This document shows, in pieces, positions 25,176-34,783 of a DNA stretch of 64,000 nt. The translations under genes were made by a program, and so were the position numbers. The notes under the pieces were generated by a model. It was not told the DNA's origin and ran no database searches. It saw only the letters and a list, made by a program, of their open reading frames with translations. The stretch lies in the NCBI GenBank assembly GCA_964016885.1, contig OZ024742.1:5428604-5492603 (forward strand), given 5' to 3'. Within the stretch, counting starts at the first letter, position 1. Every line of letters begins with the position of its first letter. This stretch comes from Eledone cirrhosa (lineage: Eukaryota > Mollusca > Cephalopoda > Octopoda > Eledonidae).

Positions 25176-25239
25176 ATTAAGTCAAATATGTAAAATTTGG
25201 CTTCGTTTATTATAAATTATAGATATACTGCTATATATA
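24962..25239. other. AT-rich spacer with a fragment of the 14.9-15.3-kb repeat
   Basis: 25,102-25,133 repeats the outer end of the inverted repeat at 14,942-15,338 and is then replaced by (TA)n (25,134-25,171). Nothing else recognised. Confidence 0.5.
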
Positions 25240-25276
25240 TTTCGGTGACAGCCATCATTGGCTATGACCTCTTCAG
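25240..25276 (-). ncRNA. Hammerhead-like motif
   Basis: Minus strand: CTGAAGA (25,270-25,276), a stem II with GGT.../...ACC and AGCC/GGCT segments, then CGAAAT with GAAA at 25,240-25,243. The core is intact apart from variable position 7. Helix III is only AT-rich (TATATATA) and uncertain. Confidence 0.42.
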
Positions 25277-25364
25277 GCAGTCCGAACTGGTGTGGAAAAG
25301 ACAGGTACACATGTTGTTGAAGTGTGTTATACTCCGTCAATACATAGATATGTCCAGCTCCTGG

Positions 25365-25439
25365 TTATGTTGTCATTTCTCTGAGGAACTGGAATCATAT
25401 ATGATATGATTCCAGTTCCTCAGAGAAATGACAACATAA
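25365..25439. repeat. Perfect 36-bp hairpin, 3-nt loop
   Basis: TTATGTTGTCATTTCTCTGA...ATCATAT (25,365-25,400) is followed by ATG and its exact reverse complement (25,404-25,439). No mismatch seen. Confidence 0.96.
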
Positions 25440-25440
25440 G

Positions 25441-25956
25441 ATGCTGAGGTTACATATATCGTTTAATCATAATAATTATTTCCACGGTTCTCCATACAAT
25501 CGAGATGTCCTTCATGCATTTGCTGTTGATTATGAGAACGGTACCCTCAGATGAAAATCGATATGTTTGATATGTCGCTGGCAGGAAAAAACACACGTCC
25601 TAATGCCTGTGTGCCCAGCAGACATATGAGTTCCTTGAAGGGTTTGCCAGCCGTCGTGTTTGTTAGAAAAAGCTATCAACGAAAAAGACGAAAAGAACAA
25701 AGAACTGTGTGCAGCCCAAACCAAGTAGAGAGTGGAAGCAATAAATTGAGTTCTGAAGGAGGGTGGGGGTATATATTTTGTTGACAACCACCTATAGATA
25801 ACAACTACATCAACAACAACAATGACAACAACAATAACGACAATAAGATCAAACCGCCGACCAATGGTGTCCACACTGGTCGCAATAGTCGTGTTTATAC
25901 AACCACCCTATTGACAACAACAACTAAAGCAACAGCTACAGTAAACACTTACAACG

Positions 25957-26032
<76 letters not shown>

Positions 26033-26435
26033 ATATTAATATTATTGAGCACCCACTGAAGAATTATAAGAGCCCACTTGAATAAGTATCTGTTGATCTT
26101 ATACAAGCTTCTACATAACTTGATATAATTTCACCCAACTTGTAGAAATCTTATAATGAAATGAGTCGTCTGGGAAGTGATATATTTGATATATCTCATG
26201 AAATTATACAGCCAATTTTCCACACAATACAATTAGTTAGCACCCCGAACGTTTAATTGGGAATATACTCAGGTATTTCCTAATGTTTGTTGAGTGAGTT
26301 GGAAGTTGGAATTTGGCCAGAGTATCGCTATTAGCTTTCTCCGATTATGTATATATATATTAGGGTAAACATTGATGCAATTCAATTCAAGCACTCAACG
26401 TACTTTTTCCACATAGGAGTGACGGAGTAAATATC
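25441..26435. other. Unassigned sequence, CAA-rich stretch and (TA)n
   Basis: 25,551-25,784 has an open frame of 77 codons with no recognised motif. 25,795-25,960 is rich in CAACAA-type words. 25,964-26,030 is (TA)n. 26,031-26,435 is AT-rich, with GCACTCAACGTACTTTTTCC near its end, which has the feel of a PLE flank. Confidence 0.4.
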
Positions 26436-26499
26436 GAATAAGGAAAAGCGAAGTAGTTTCAGATGTTCAAGTCCTTTAATAATAATGCTGTGATATATA

Positions 26500-26555
26500 T
26501 TTCAGTGACGACACTGGCTACACTGTTCTGTACGCGAGTGTCGTGTCATCATCAG
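26500..26555 (-). ncRNA. Hammerhead-like motif, left arm of giant palindrome
   Basis: Minus strand: canonical CTGATGA (26,549-26,555), long stem II pairing TGAC..GACACT-type strands, GAAA at 26,500-26,503 (preceded by CT rather than C), helix III AT-rich. Confidence 0.42.
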
Positions 26556-27860
26556 ACAGCTTGTTACATAATAAAGTTGTTTCCGAGGCAATCCAAATTG
26601 GATCGACAAGGGAACGGATGAATTGCGTGTTCTTGGGTTTTTCACCCCCACCGGCCTGCGCAAGCGCCTGTCCGAAGGAAGTTGACCATTCGCCACCGCA
26701 GACTTCAACGAAATTTGCTTAGTCAGTTCACCCTGTCATCCAAAACAATGGCCCACCAATGCCTGTACCATATTTTACTGCTACCCATCACGGCTGTGGC
26801 AGTCAGCCGAGAGCCAGAGGGGATGGGAGAGTGTTAGATTTTACAGGTCATAATACTACCCCTCACTAAGCGTTGACGGTACGACTGACCATCACCTTAT
26901 TAGGGAAAATAAACTTATTCTAGGTATCATGGTTTTACGTTGGAAGTTAAGAGTGAGAGTTGGAAATAAAAATTAAAATCCTAAATCAAATATCAGAAAT
27001 TATAAATTAAACAATTAAGAAATTAACAATTAGAAATTAAAGAATTAAAAAAAGAATTAAAAAAATTCTTTTCAGGTGATAATTCGGATTGAGGTGAGTA
27101 AAACTATAGACTGAAGTGAGTAAATAATATGGAGAGAGGTGTTTAAGTAATATGTTCTGAGAGGGATTCTAGTGTCACAGTTACTCTATCCACATATTGA
27201 ACGACGGTGTCGTACATTATAACTACATGGCTCCAGGCATTAGTGAATCTGGTACACAGTCCTAATTTCCATCACACCTCTCTCCATATTATTTACTCAC
27301 TTCAGTCTATAGTTTTACTCACCTCAATCCGAATTATCACCTGAAAAGAATTTTTTTAATTCTTTAATTTCTAATTGTTAATTTCTTAATTGTTTAATTT
27401 ATAATTTCTGATATTTGATTTAGGATTTTAATTTTTATTTCCAACTCTCACTCTTAACTTCCAACGTAAAACCATGATACCTAGAATAAGTTTATTTTCC
27501 CTAATAAGGTGATGGTCAGTCGTGCCGGCAACGCTTAGTGAGGGCTAGTATTATGACCTGTAAAATCTAACACTCTCCCATCCCCTCTGGCTCTCGGCTG
27601 ACTGCCACAGCCGTGATGGGTAGCAGTAAAGTATGGTACAGGTTTTGGATGACAGGGTGAACTGACTAAGCAAATTTCATTGAAGTCTGCGGTGGCGAAT
27701 GGTCAACTTCCTTCGGACAGGCGCTTGCGCAGGCCGGTGGGGGTGAATTGGTACTCACAAGGGAGCGGATGAAAAACCCAAGAACACGCAATTCATCCGT
27801 TCCCTTGTCGATCCAATTTGGATTGCCTCGGAAACATAACCTTATTATGTAACAAGCTGT

Positions 27861-27916
27861 CTGATGATGACACGACACTCGCACACAGAACAGTGTGGTC
27901 AGTGTCGTCACTGAAA
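27861..27916 (+). ncRNA. Hammerhead-like motif, right arm of giant palindrome
   Basis: CTGATGA (27,861-27,867), stem II TGAC-AC-GACACT against AGTGTC-GTCA, GAAA (27,913-27,916). Mirror copy of the motif at 26,500-26,555. Both core boxes are canonical; helix III needs folding to judge. Confidence 0.42.
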
Positions 27917-27978
27917 TATATATCACAGCATTATTATTAAAGGACTTGAACATCTGAAACTACTTCGCTTTTCCTTAT

Positions 27979-27980
<2 letters not shown>

Positions 27981-28012
<32 letters not shown>

Positions 28013-28013
28013 G
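27981..28013. repeat. (CT)n(TA)n microsatellite
   Basis: Short CT then TA run between the giant palindrome and the next PLE flank. Confidence 0.95.
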
Positions 28014-28051
28014 TTAAAAGAATAGAGGTGTAACACACAAGTTATTATATG

Positions 28052-28628
28052 TTGGTAAACGGAATAGAAAATGCTGACAAATTGTTCACAGTTGAAAAAT
28101 GGTTTAATTAGGAATAAAAGAGTATTAGTGATTGTATGGGTTAGTATTCAGTTGTGGTTTTAAGTTTTTAAGTTTTTACCGGTTGCGCATTTCTAAATGC
28201 TTTTCAAAAATAATTTTGAGATAGAGTGTCCGTGTTGTTTGCTCTGATCTGATTAGTTTTGGGAATTCTACCTGTTTTTATGTTAAAAAAGTGGCTCCAG
28301 CGTTACTTTGGTGTTGCAAAAATTCTTGTGGTCAAAACAATTTTGATTGGTCGGTAGAGGTCATGTGAATGTAAAAAATTGATTTTGCGCCAAGACTGTT
28401 TTTATGTTAAAAAAGTGGCTCCAGCACTGTTTGGTGTTTGCAAAAATTCTTGTGGTCAAAACAATTTTGATTGGTCGGTAGAGGTCATGTGAATAAAAAA
28501 TTGGTTTTGCGCCAAGATTGAGAAATGACTCTTTCACAACAAATATGTGTGTGTGTGTGTAGTAGTAGTAAGGTGTTCGATGTTGTGATAATGGTTAGCA
28601 GGGATGTGTGTCAAATGGCTATTAAGAT

Positions 28629-28671
<43 letters not shown>

Positions 28672-28993
28672 GCAGAGTAATTCGTGGTAGCAGGGATAGT
28701 CAGTAAGCATGTCAAAAGATATTTTTCAGCTTTTGTCTTATACGGAGAAGTGCGTGTGTGTGTGTGTGTGTGTGTATAAGTCTCTTTGTATGTTAATGTA
28801 CGCGTGTGTATGTGTGTGTGTATATGTGTGTGTGTGTGTTTGTGTGGGTGGACCAGTATTTTTTCCCCCTGGTAAAATGGTGTACATTATTCGATTTTTT
28901 CAGTAAAATCGGTTCTCTTAATAGAACATCAAAAATCTTAACAATAAAAGGTGTGAAATGGTATTCACTACATATATATACACACACATATAT

Positions 28994-29035
<42 letters not shown>

Positions 29036-30046
29036 TATACACATATATTTTTCTGTGTTGCACCATAGAGCATGTGTGTTTACGTATGTCATTGTGTTTA
29101 TATGTGGGTGGAGATGTGTGCTGATGTAGGTATGTATGTTAACGTGTGTATGTTGTGGGTTCGTCTTAGGGAGAAGTGTTTAGACAGGGTCCGTATTTGT
29201 TAATGAAGTAAGATTCCTTGCTGATGCGCTGGGTGTGGGTGGCATTATCTTTAAATTTGTAGAGGGGAAAGATTCTGAAGTTGGGATGATTTTGGGCGGC
29301 ACAAGTATCAATGTGTTCACTCAGTGGTATTTTCCTGTATTCCTGTATTTTAATTTGGGATCTATGGACAGTCATGCGTTGGCGGAGGCTGTTTTTGGTC
29401 TGGCCTATGTATTGTTCTCGACAACCTGAGCAAGTTAATACATATATTAGATTTTCCGATGCACATGTGAAATTGTGTTTTACTATAAAACGTTGTCCAT
29501 CTTTGAAATAGAATTCCGAACCCTCTATTAGGTTGATGCAAATGCCACAGTTGGGTTTATCGCATTTTTTTACTGTGGGTTTCGTTGTTGTGGTTGGCAG
29601 TACTTTTTATTCACATGACCTCTACCGACAAATCAAAATTGTTTTGACCACAAGAATTTTTGCAAACACCAAATAGCGCTGGAGCCACTTTTTTAACATA
29701 AAAACAGTCTTGGCGCAAAATCAATTTTTTACATTCACATGACCTCTACCGACCAATCAAAATTGTTTTGACCACAAGAATTTTTGCAACACCAAAGTAA
29801 CGCTGGAGCCACTTTTTTAACATAAAAACAGGTAGAATTCCCAAAACTAATCAGATCAGAGCAAACAGCACGGACACTCTACTCAAAATTATTTTTGAAA
29901 AGCATTTAGAAATGCGCAACCGGTAAAAACTTAAAAACTTAAAACCACAACTGAATACTAACCCATACAATCACTAATACTCTTTTATTCCTAATTAAAC
30001 CATTTTTCAACTGTGAACAATTTGTCAGCATTTTCTATTCCGTTTA

Positions 30047-30050
<4 letters not shown>
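28052..30050 (-). mobile_element. Penelope-like element: inverted flanks around a truncated coding part
   Basis: Arms 28,052-28,498 and 29,605-30,050 are inverted copies. Each arm holds an internal tandem duplication of 124 bp (CTGTTTTTATGTTAAAAAAG at 28,272 and 28,396). Between them on the minus strand is the PLE endonuclease relic (29,166-29,600), then (TG)/(TA)-rich filler at 28,540-29,160. Decayed hammerhead-like cores (TGAAAAGCATTTAGAAATGC then CAACCGGTA) lie at about 28,177-28,210 (minus) and 29,895-29,925 (plus). The architecture is the same as at 8.4-11.9 kb, with unrelated sequence. Confidence 0.75.
29166..29600 (-). pseudogene. PLE GIY-YIG endonuclease C-terminus, RT deleted
   Basis: Open minus frame from the inverted arm at about 29,600 to TAG at 29,166-29,168: CDKPNCGICINL (metal-binding cysteines), EFYFKDGQRF, then IYVLTCSGCREQYIGQT (the GIY-YIG pair, YVL...YIG), SLRQRMTVH (catalytic-type Arg), LSEHIDTC, and NFRIFPLYKF, ESYFINKYGPCLNTSP. 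No stop in about 144 codons. The RT that should precede it is absent; the frame is cut where the right inverted arm begins. The C-x4-C-x2-C before GIY-YIG is characteristic of PLE endonucleases. Confidence 0.85.
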
Positions 30051-30081
<31 letters not shown>

Positions 30082-30109
30082 AGAGAGAGAGAGGGTAAAA
30101 TTCCCGAGA
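30051..30109. repeat. (TA)n/(GA)n and short tandem CCCGAGATCCTT
   Basis: TA run, then AGAGAG, then CCCGAGATCCTT twice. It marks the boundary between PLE and the next LINE fragment. Confidence 0.85.
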
Positions 30110-30505
30110 TCCTTCCCGAGATCCTTGAGCGGTCTCTATCCCTCATCATCGCCGCCATGTCCTGCGCCTCCAAGAGACCAATGTCTATCCTTAGCGCATC
30201 AACATATGTCAACTCTTTTAGTGTTTCCATGTAGGGGCTCTTACAGGAGCACTGAATGCAGTGTCAACTCTGGATGTCGGAGAGCATGTCCAGCTAACCT
30301 CAGTCACTTCTGTGTTACTTTCGAGCTGACTTTTGGGAGGCTCCCATACAGCTCTGAGTTTTTTATCCTCAGTGTATACTGATCAATCTTCAGAGCCATC
30401 CTCAGCATTCTCGTGTAGCACCCATCCACCATCTGAGTGAGTTTCGTGGTCAGTGTCCAGACCCGTACAGTAGCTCAGACTCCACTGTAGCAACGAAGAG
30501 ACGGA
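30110..30505 (-). pseudogene. Non-LTR RT C-terminal fragment (RTE/CR1-like)
   Basis: Minus strand, across frames: ESELLYGSG, TTKLTQMVDGCYTRMLRMAL, SELYGSLPKVSSK, a stop, LRLAGHALRHPEL, a stop, EPLHGNTKR, then in a shifted frame TYVDALRIDIGLLEAQDMAA and MMRDRD. The succession LLYGS, TRMLR, RLAGH and the final D.G motif resembles the end of RTE- or CR1-type RT proteins. At least two stops and two shifts. The palm with catalytic residues is absent. Confidence 0.65.
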
Positions 30506-30760
30506 TTTTCAGGTCTTTTTGTATGTATGTATGTTCTGGTTTTATAATTTCACAAAGTTTTACCAATAGAGAGAGAGTCGGTTTCTAACATAGACACAAG
30601 ACTCTCTCATTGAAATTTACACAACATCAACTAGGTAGATATGTATGTACGCATGCATGTGTAGATATGGATGTTATTGTATGTGTGGATGTGTATGTTT
30701 TGAGTTGTATGTGTGCATGTGTATATGCTTTGTATCTGTACATGTGTATATATGCAGCTA
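30506..30760 (-). other. 3' UTR of the R4-like LINE, ending at GTATGTATGTATG
   Basis: It lies downstream in sense of the R4-like frame. (TATG)3 occurs at 30,521-30,533, which may mark the element's end. GTGTATGT-rich words lie between 30,650 and 30,750. Confidence 0.45.
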
Positions 30761-32811
30761 TTAGATGCAAAATTTTTGGAATGTTTTACATAATTTTACT
30801 GTTCCATTAATGGATTGTACTTGTAATTTCCTAACTAGTTGTGTTGTTTCTGTTCCTGTGAAGCCTAGCTTCTCAAGATTTGTATTGAGGCAGTTACTAA
30901 CATATCCCAGTGCCCCAATAATCACAGGCATAAATCTGAAGGTGTAATCAGGGTGGAGTATCTGCAGATTTCTCATCAGTTCTGCATAAATATTCTCCTT
31001 TTTACTAATCTTTGATATTATATTGGCATCTGCTGGGCAGCTACTTTCCACTACTGTGCATGATTTCTTCTCCCTGTCCCATATCATAATATCTGGTCTG
31101 TTATGCCTGCATTTTATTGGGGTTTTTACTGGAACATTCCACCAGTACTCTTTCATATTATGTACATGGATGTCTTCCACATTGTTGTAGTTTTTAGTGT
31201 GTTTATTATCGGGGCTTTCTTTTTTACGAACTGCATTGTACAGTGTTTTGGCCACTACATCATCCCTCATAGGTAGATAGTACCCCGATGACGTCTTTGG
31301 ACAGCTGCTGATGACATGGGTGATATCCTCGATGTTAGTTCTGCAGAGTATGCACTTGTTATCACATCTAGGCGTTTTGCCTGCATCCCTATCTCTTTTG
31401 TGAATCAGGTATTTCGTGCTAATCTCCTGTTCCTGGATTGCAAAAGCGTATCCTTCAAAGTGGGAGCCAATATAGCGGTTGTTGGTCCAAGATAGACTAC
31501 TTTCCTTATCTATATTACTCTCAATCTGGAGCTTCCTGGCAACATATCCATGCATGATTTTTTGCTGATAGGCATGCAGTTTTTCATCCATGGATTCACT
31601 GCGATACTGCTGAGCAACATCCCTGGGTGTGAGTTTTTTTTATTATCACACAGGGAATATCTCTCAAGGAGTTCCTTCCCAACTCTCATGATCTTAGCTG
31701 TTTCGTGCAGATAGACTTGCTCGAGAAACGGGCTTCTACGCTTCGAGGTTCGTAGATGTTGTGGGAGAGATATGATGCGACATTCAAATGTTGTCTGGAC
31801 TGATGTTAGGCCTCTGCCTCCCTGATTACGTTTCAAGTAAACGCGGTCTATGTCACTGTTGATGTGGAAGCTTCCAGTGTTGTTCAGTATTTTTCGAGTT
31901 CCAACATCAACTGCTCGGATTTCGTCTATCGTCCAATTGAGTATTCCAAACGTTGGTGTTAGGACAGGCACAGCAAACACATTGTGAGCCACTGTTTTGT
32001 TTTGCGCAGAGAGTTCCGATGACCAGATCTTTCTTAATCGGGTGTAGTATTCCCTGGTTGCGCGTTCTTTATTACAGATACCATTATAGGATATGTTCTC
32101 ATCTATCCCCAGGTGTCTGTAGCAGTCCTCATCAGATATCAGTGAAACAGTTAGGCCATTGATGACAATGTTGCTAGATTGGGTTGTTGTTTTTCCCAGC
32201 TTTACAGTCATGTATGAGCATTTATCTTGGCCAAACTCCATTCCTATATCCTTTGAGAATGTTGTAACCATGTCAAAATTTTTCTTCATCCCATCCATGT
32301 TCTTGGCATAGAGTTTCAGATCGTTCACAAAGAAATTATGGGTTAGGTTCTTATTTCTGTCCTCCTGTGAGCCAATGATGTATCCCTCACATTTCTTGAG
32401 CATAAAGGACAAGGGGTTTAATGACAAAATGAACAATATCACAGAGAGACTGTCCCCCTGAAATATACCCCTGCAATATTTTATTTTATCAGTGAAAATA
32501 GAGTCCTCCCTCTCTGTCTTTAACCTTAGGATAGTAGCCCAAGAAGAAGACAGCTTCTCTATGGCTCTGACAATAATGTCTGGGACTTTAGCAAGTTGGA
32601 GGGCCTCTATCATCCAAGAGTGGGGAACAGAATCGAAAGCTTTCCTGTAGTCCAGCCAGACTGTAGTCATATTCTTCCTAAGTTGTCTCACCTCCGACAT
32701 CGCAGTTTTGTTGATTAGGAGTTGTTCAGCACATCCCCAAACCCCTTTCTTTCCAGCTGTTTGTTCATCTGTGATGATGTTATTATTTTCACAGTGATCT
32801 TGGAGGAATAG
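30761..32811 (-). pseudogene. R4/Dong-like LINE: RT plus restriction-like endonuclease; frameshift and altered catalytic motif
   Basis: Frame open on the minus strand from 32,811 (ITDEQTAGKKGVWGCAEQLL) through VWLDYRKAFDSVPHSW, IFQGDSLSVILFILSLNPL, the catalytic box FFVNDLKLYAK (F-V-N-D at 32,320-32,331), MEFGQDKCSYM and YRHLGIDE. At an A8 run near 31,633-31,640 the frame shifts. It resumes as YRSESMDEKLHAYQQ, then CILCRTNIEDITHVISSC (C-x2-C-x7-H-x4-C), and RPDIMIWDREKKS..VVES (RPD at 31,091-31,099), the PD-(D/E)xK-type nuclease, ending at 30,761. RT plus CCHC plus a late REL endonuclease is the R2/R4/Dong layout. The usual YxDD has N for the first D, which should kill polymerisation. The 5' end is cut at a (GTAT)n. 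Confidence 0.85.
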
Positions 32812-32849
32812 GTATGTATGTATGTATGTATGTATGTATGTATGTATGT
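32812..32849. repeat. (GTAT)n microsatellite
   Basis: 38 bp separating the truncated LINE from the first R481 copy. Confidence 0.98.
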
Positions 32850-34412
32850 CCCATGGTCGGGTCGTTGGCGACTAAACTGGCAACCCCACCAAGGTTTCTT
32901 GGTGAGGAGGGTGACTTTGGACATCCTGCAGGACTAAAAACAAAACCTGGCAAAGGAGCTCTTAAGAGTCAATGGCCATCCAAAATCACCGGGAGAGATG
33001 ACCCCTTAGCCTTTGTCAAGGCAGAATTCTAAGAGAAGGAAAACTCTGATATAACACCTGCAACCCTGATGGTATCCAATGATGTTGACTTATTCTTCTT
33101 TTTGGTAAATATCATCTTGGTTAAGAGAGTGGGACTGGCTTTGTGCAGTGCCTTTGCTCACTATAAAAGCTTCACGGCACAGGCATTGCTTTATATCTGG
33201 AGATCTCTCTACACTTGTCGTCACATGGTACCAAAGGCCCAACACTATGTGTCAATAATTGTCACAGGTGTAGTGTTTGTACCAGAGTTTTCAAGTCGCT
33301 GGCTGGACTAAAAGTCACACTTGTTTAGCGCATCGGTAGGGGTTCTCCTACATGGATATAAAGTAGTGGCCGTACTCGAAAACGAGTTGGCAGCCACCAT
33401 GTATGTATGTATGTATGTATGTATGTATGTATGTATGTATGTATGTATGTATGTATCCGGGAGAGATGACCCCTTAGCCTTTGTCAAGGCAGAATTCTAG
33501 AAGGAAAACTCTGATATAACACCTGCAACCCTGATGGTATCCAATGACGTTGACTTGTTCTTCTTTTTGGTAAATATCATCTTGGTCAAGAGAGTGGGAC
33601 TGGCTTTGTGCAGTGCCTTTGCTCACTATAAAAGCTTCACGGCACAGGCATTGCTTTATATCTGGAGATCTCTCTGCACTTGTCGTCACATGGTACCATG
33701 GGCCCAGCACTATGTGTCAATAATTGTCACAAGTGTAGTGTTTGTACCAGAGTTTTCAAGTCGCTGGCTGGACTAAAAAACCACACTCGTTCAGCGCATC
33801 GGTAGGGGTTCTCCTACATGGATATAAAGTAGTGGCCGTACTCGAAAATGAGTTGGCAGCCACCACCATGTATGTATGTATGTATGTATGTATGTATGTA
33901 TGTATGTATGTATGTATGTATGTATGTATGTATGTATCCGGGAGAGATGACCCCTTAGCCTTTGTCAAGGCAGAATTCTAGAAGGAAAACTCTGATATAA
34001 CACCTGCAACCCTGATGGTATCCAATGACGTTGACTTGTTCTTCTTTTTGGTAAATATCATCTTGGTCAAGAGAGTGGGACTGGCTTTGTGCAGTGCCTT
34101 TGCTCACTATAAAAGCTTCACGGCACAGGCATTGCTTTATATCTGGAGATCTCTCTGCACTTGTCGTCACATGGTACCATGGGCCCAGCACTATGTGTCA
34201 ATAATTGTCACAAGTGTAGTGTTTGTACCAGAGTTTTCAAGTCGCTGGCTGGACTAAAAAACCACACTCGTTCAGCGCATCGGTAGGGGTTCTCCTACAT
34301 GGATATAAAGTAGTGGCCGTACTCGAAAATGAGTTGGCAGCCACCACCATGTATGTATGTATGTATGTATGTATGTATGTATGTATGTATGTATGTATGT
34401 ATGTATGTATGT
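32850..34412 (+). repeat. R481 tandem cluster: one long and two 481-bp copies, each ending in (TATG)n
   Basis: Copy A starts CCATGGTCGGGTCG at 32,850 and ends in (ATGT)n to about 33,454. Copies B (33,455-33,935) and C (33,936-34,416) start CCGGGAGAGATGACCCC and repeat at exactly 481 bp. B and C look identical by eye; A is slightly diverged and carries an extra 5' part that is also present at 15.8 kb. Frames of 78-80 codons occur on both strands in every copy simply because the copies are near-identical. No protein family recognised. Confidence 0.95.
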
Positions 34413-34783
34413 GTGTGTATGTATACATATTTAGGCATATATATATATGTATATATATGTGTGTATATTTGTTCGTGTATGTGTATATATATATATATGC
34501 GTTTACATGTATATGTTTAGGTTTGGATAAAAATACAGTTGACAGAATTTTAACAGACCACTTGCACATTTGAAATATTTGTACCCCTTCATTTGTGGAG
34601 CAAAAGGCGAATTTATTAGGATTTGTTAGATTGGCTCGAAATTGAGCCAAATATCTTGGATCAAGTTATTAAAGTTGAGGAATGCGGGAGGACGATAGAG
34701 AGAAAAAACGGACACTTGAGAAATGGCACACGAAAACCTATCGTCGTCAGAAGAAAGCGCGCATGAGCAAATCCAGTGATTAA
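34413..34783 (+). other. Macrosatellite linker
   Basis: TA/TG-rich start, then unique sequence (GTTGACAGAATTTTAACAGA ... GTCGTCAGAAGAAAGCGCG), ending at the first 17-bp unit. The same linker recurs at 55,127-55,496 and 62,100-62,469. The GGATTTGTTAGATTGGCTCG part resembles a mobile-element flank, unassigned. Confidence 0.9.

Larger units (their letters stand above)
26436..27980. repeat. Giant palindrome: 708-bp arms, 130-bp spacer
   Basis: 26,436-27,143 and 27,274-27,980 are inverted copies along the whole length with only scattered differences (for example TTGACGGTACGAC against GTCGTGCCGGCAA, and about 28 extra bases near 27,745). Spacer 27,144-27,273. Arms carry a hammerhead-like core near their outer ends. 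No coding. Probably paired PLE flanks lacking the coding region, or a large fold-back element. Confidence 0.95.

Noticed and set aside
25551..25784. 77-codon frame with basic stretch (RKSYQRKRRKEQR)
   Set aside because: No homologue recognised, no neighbours, AT-rich repeat context; not supported as a gene.
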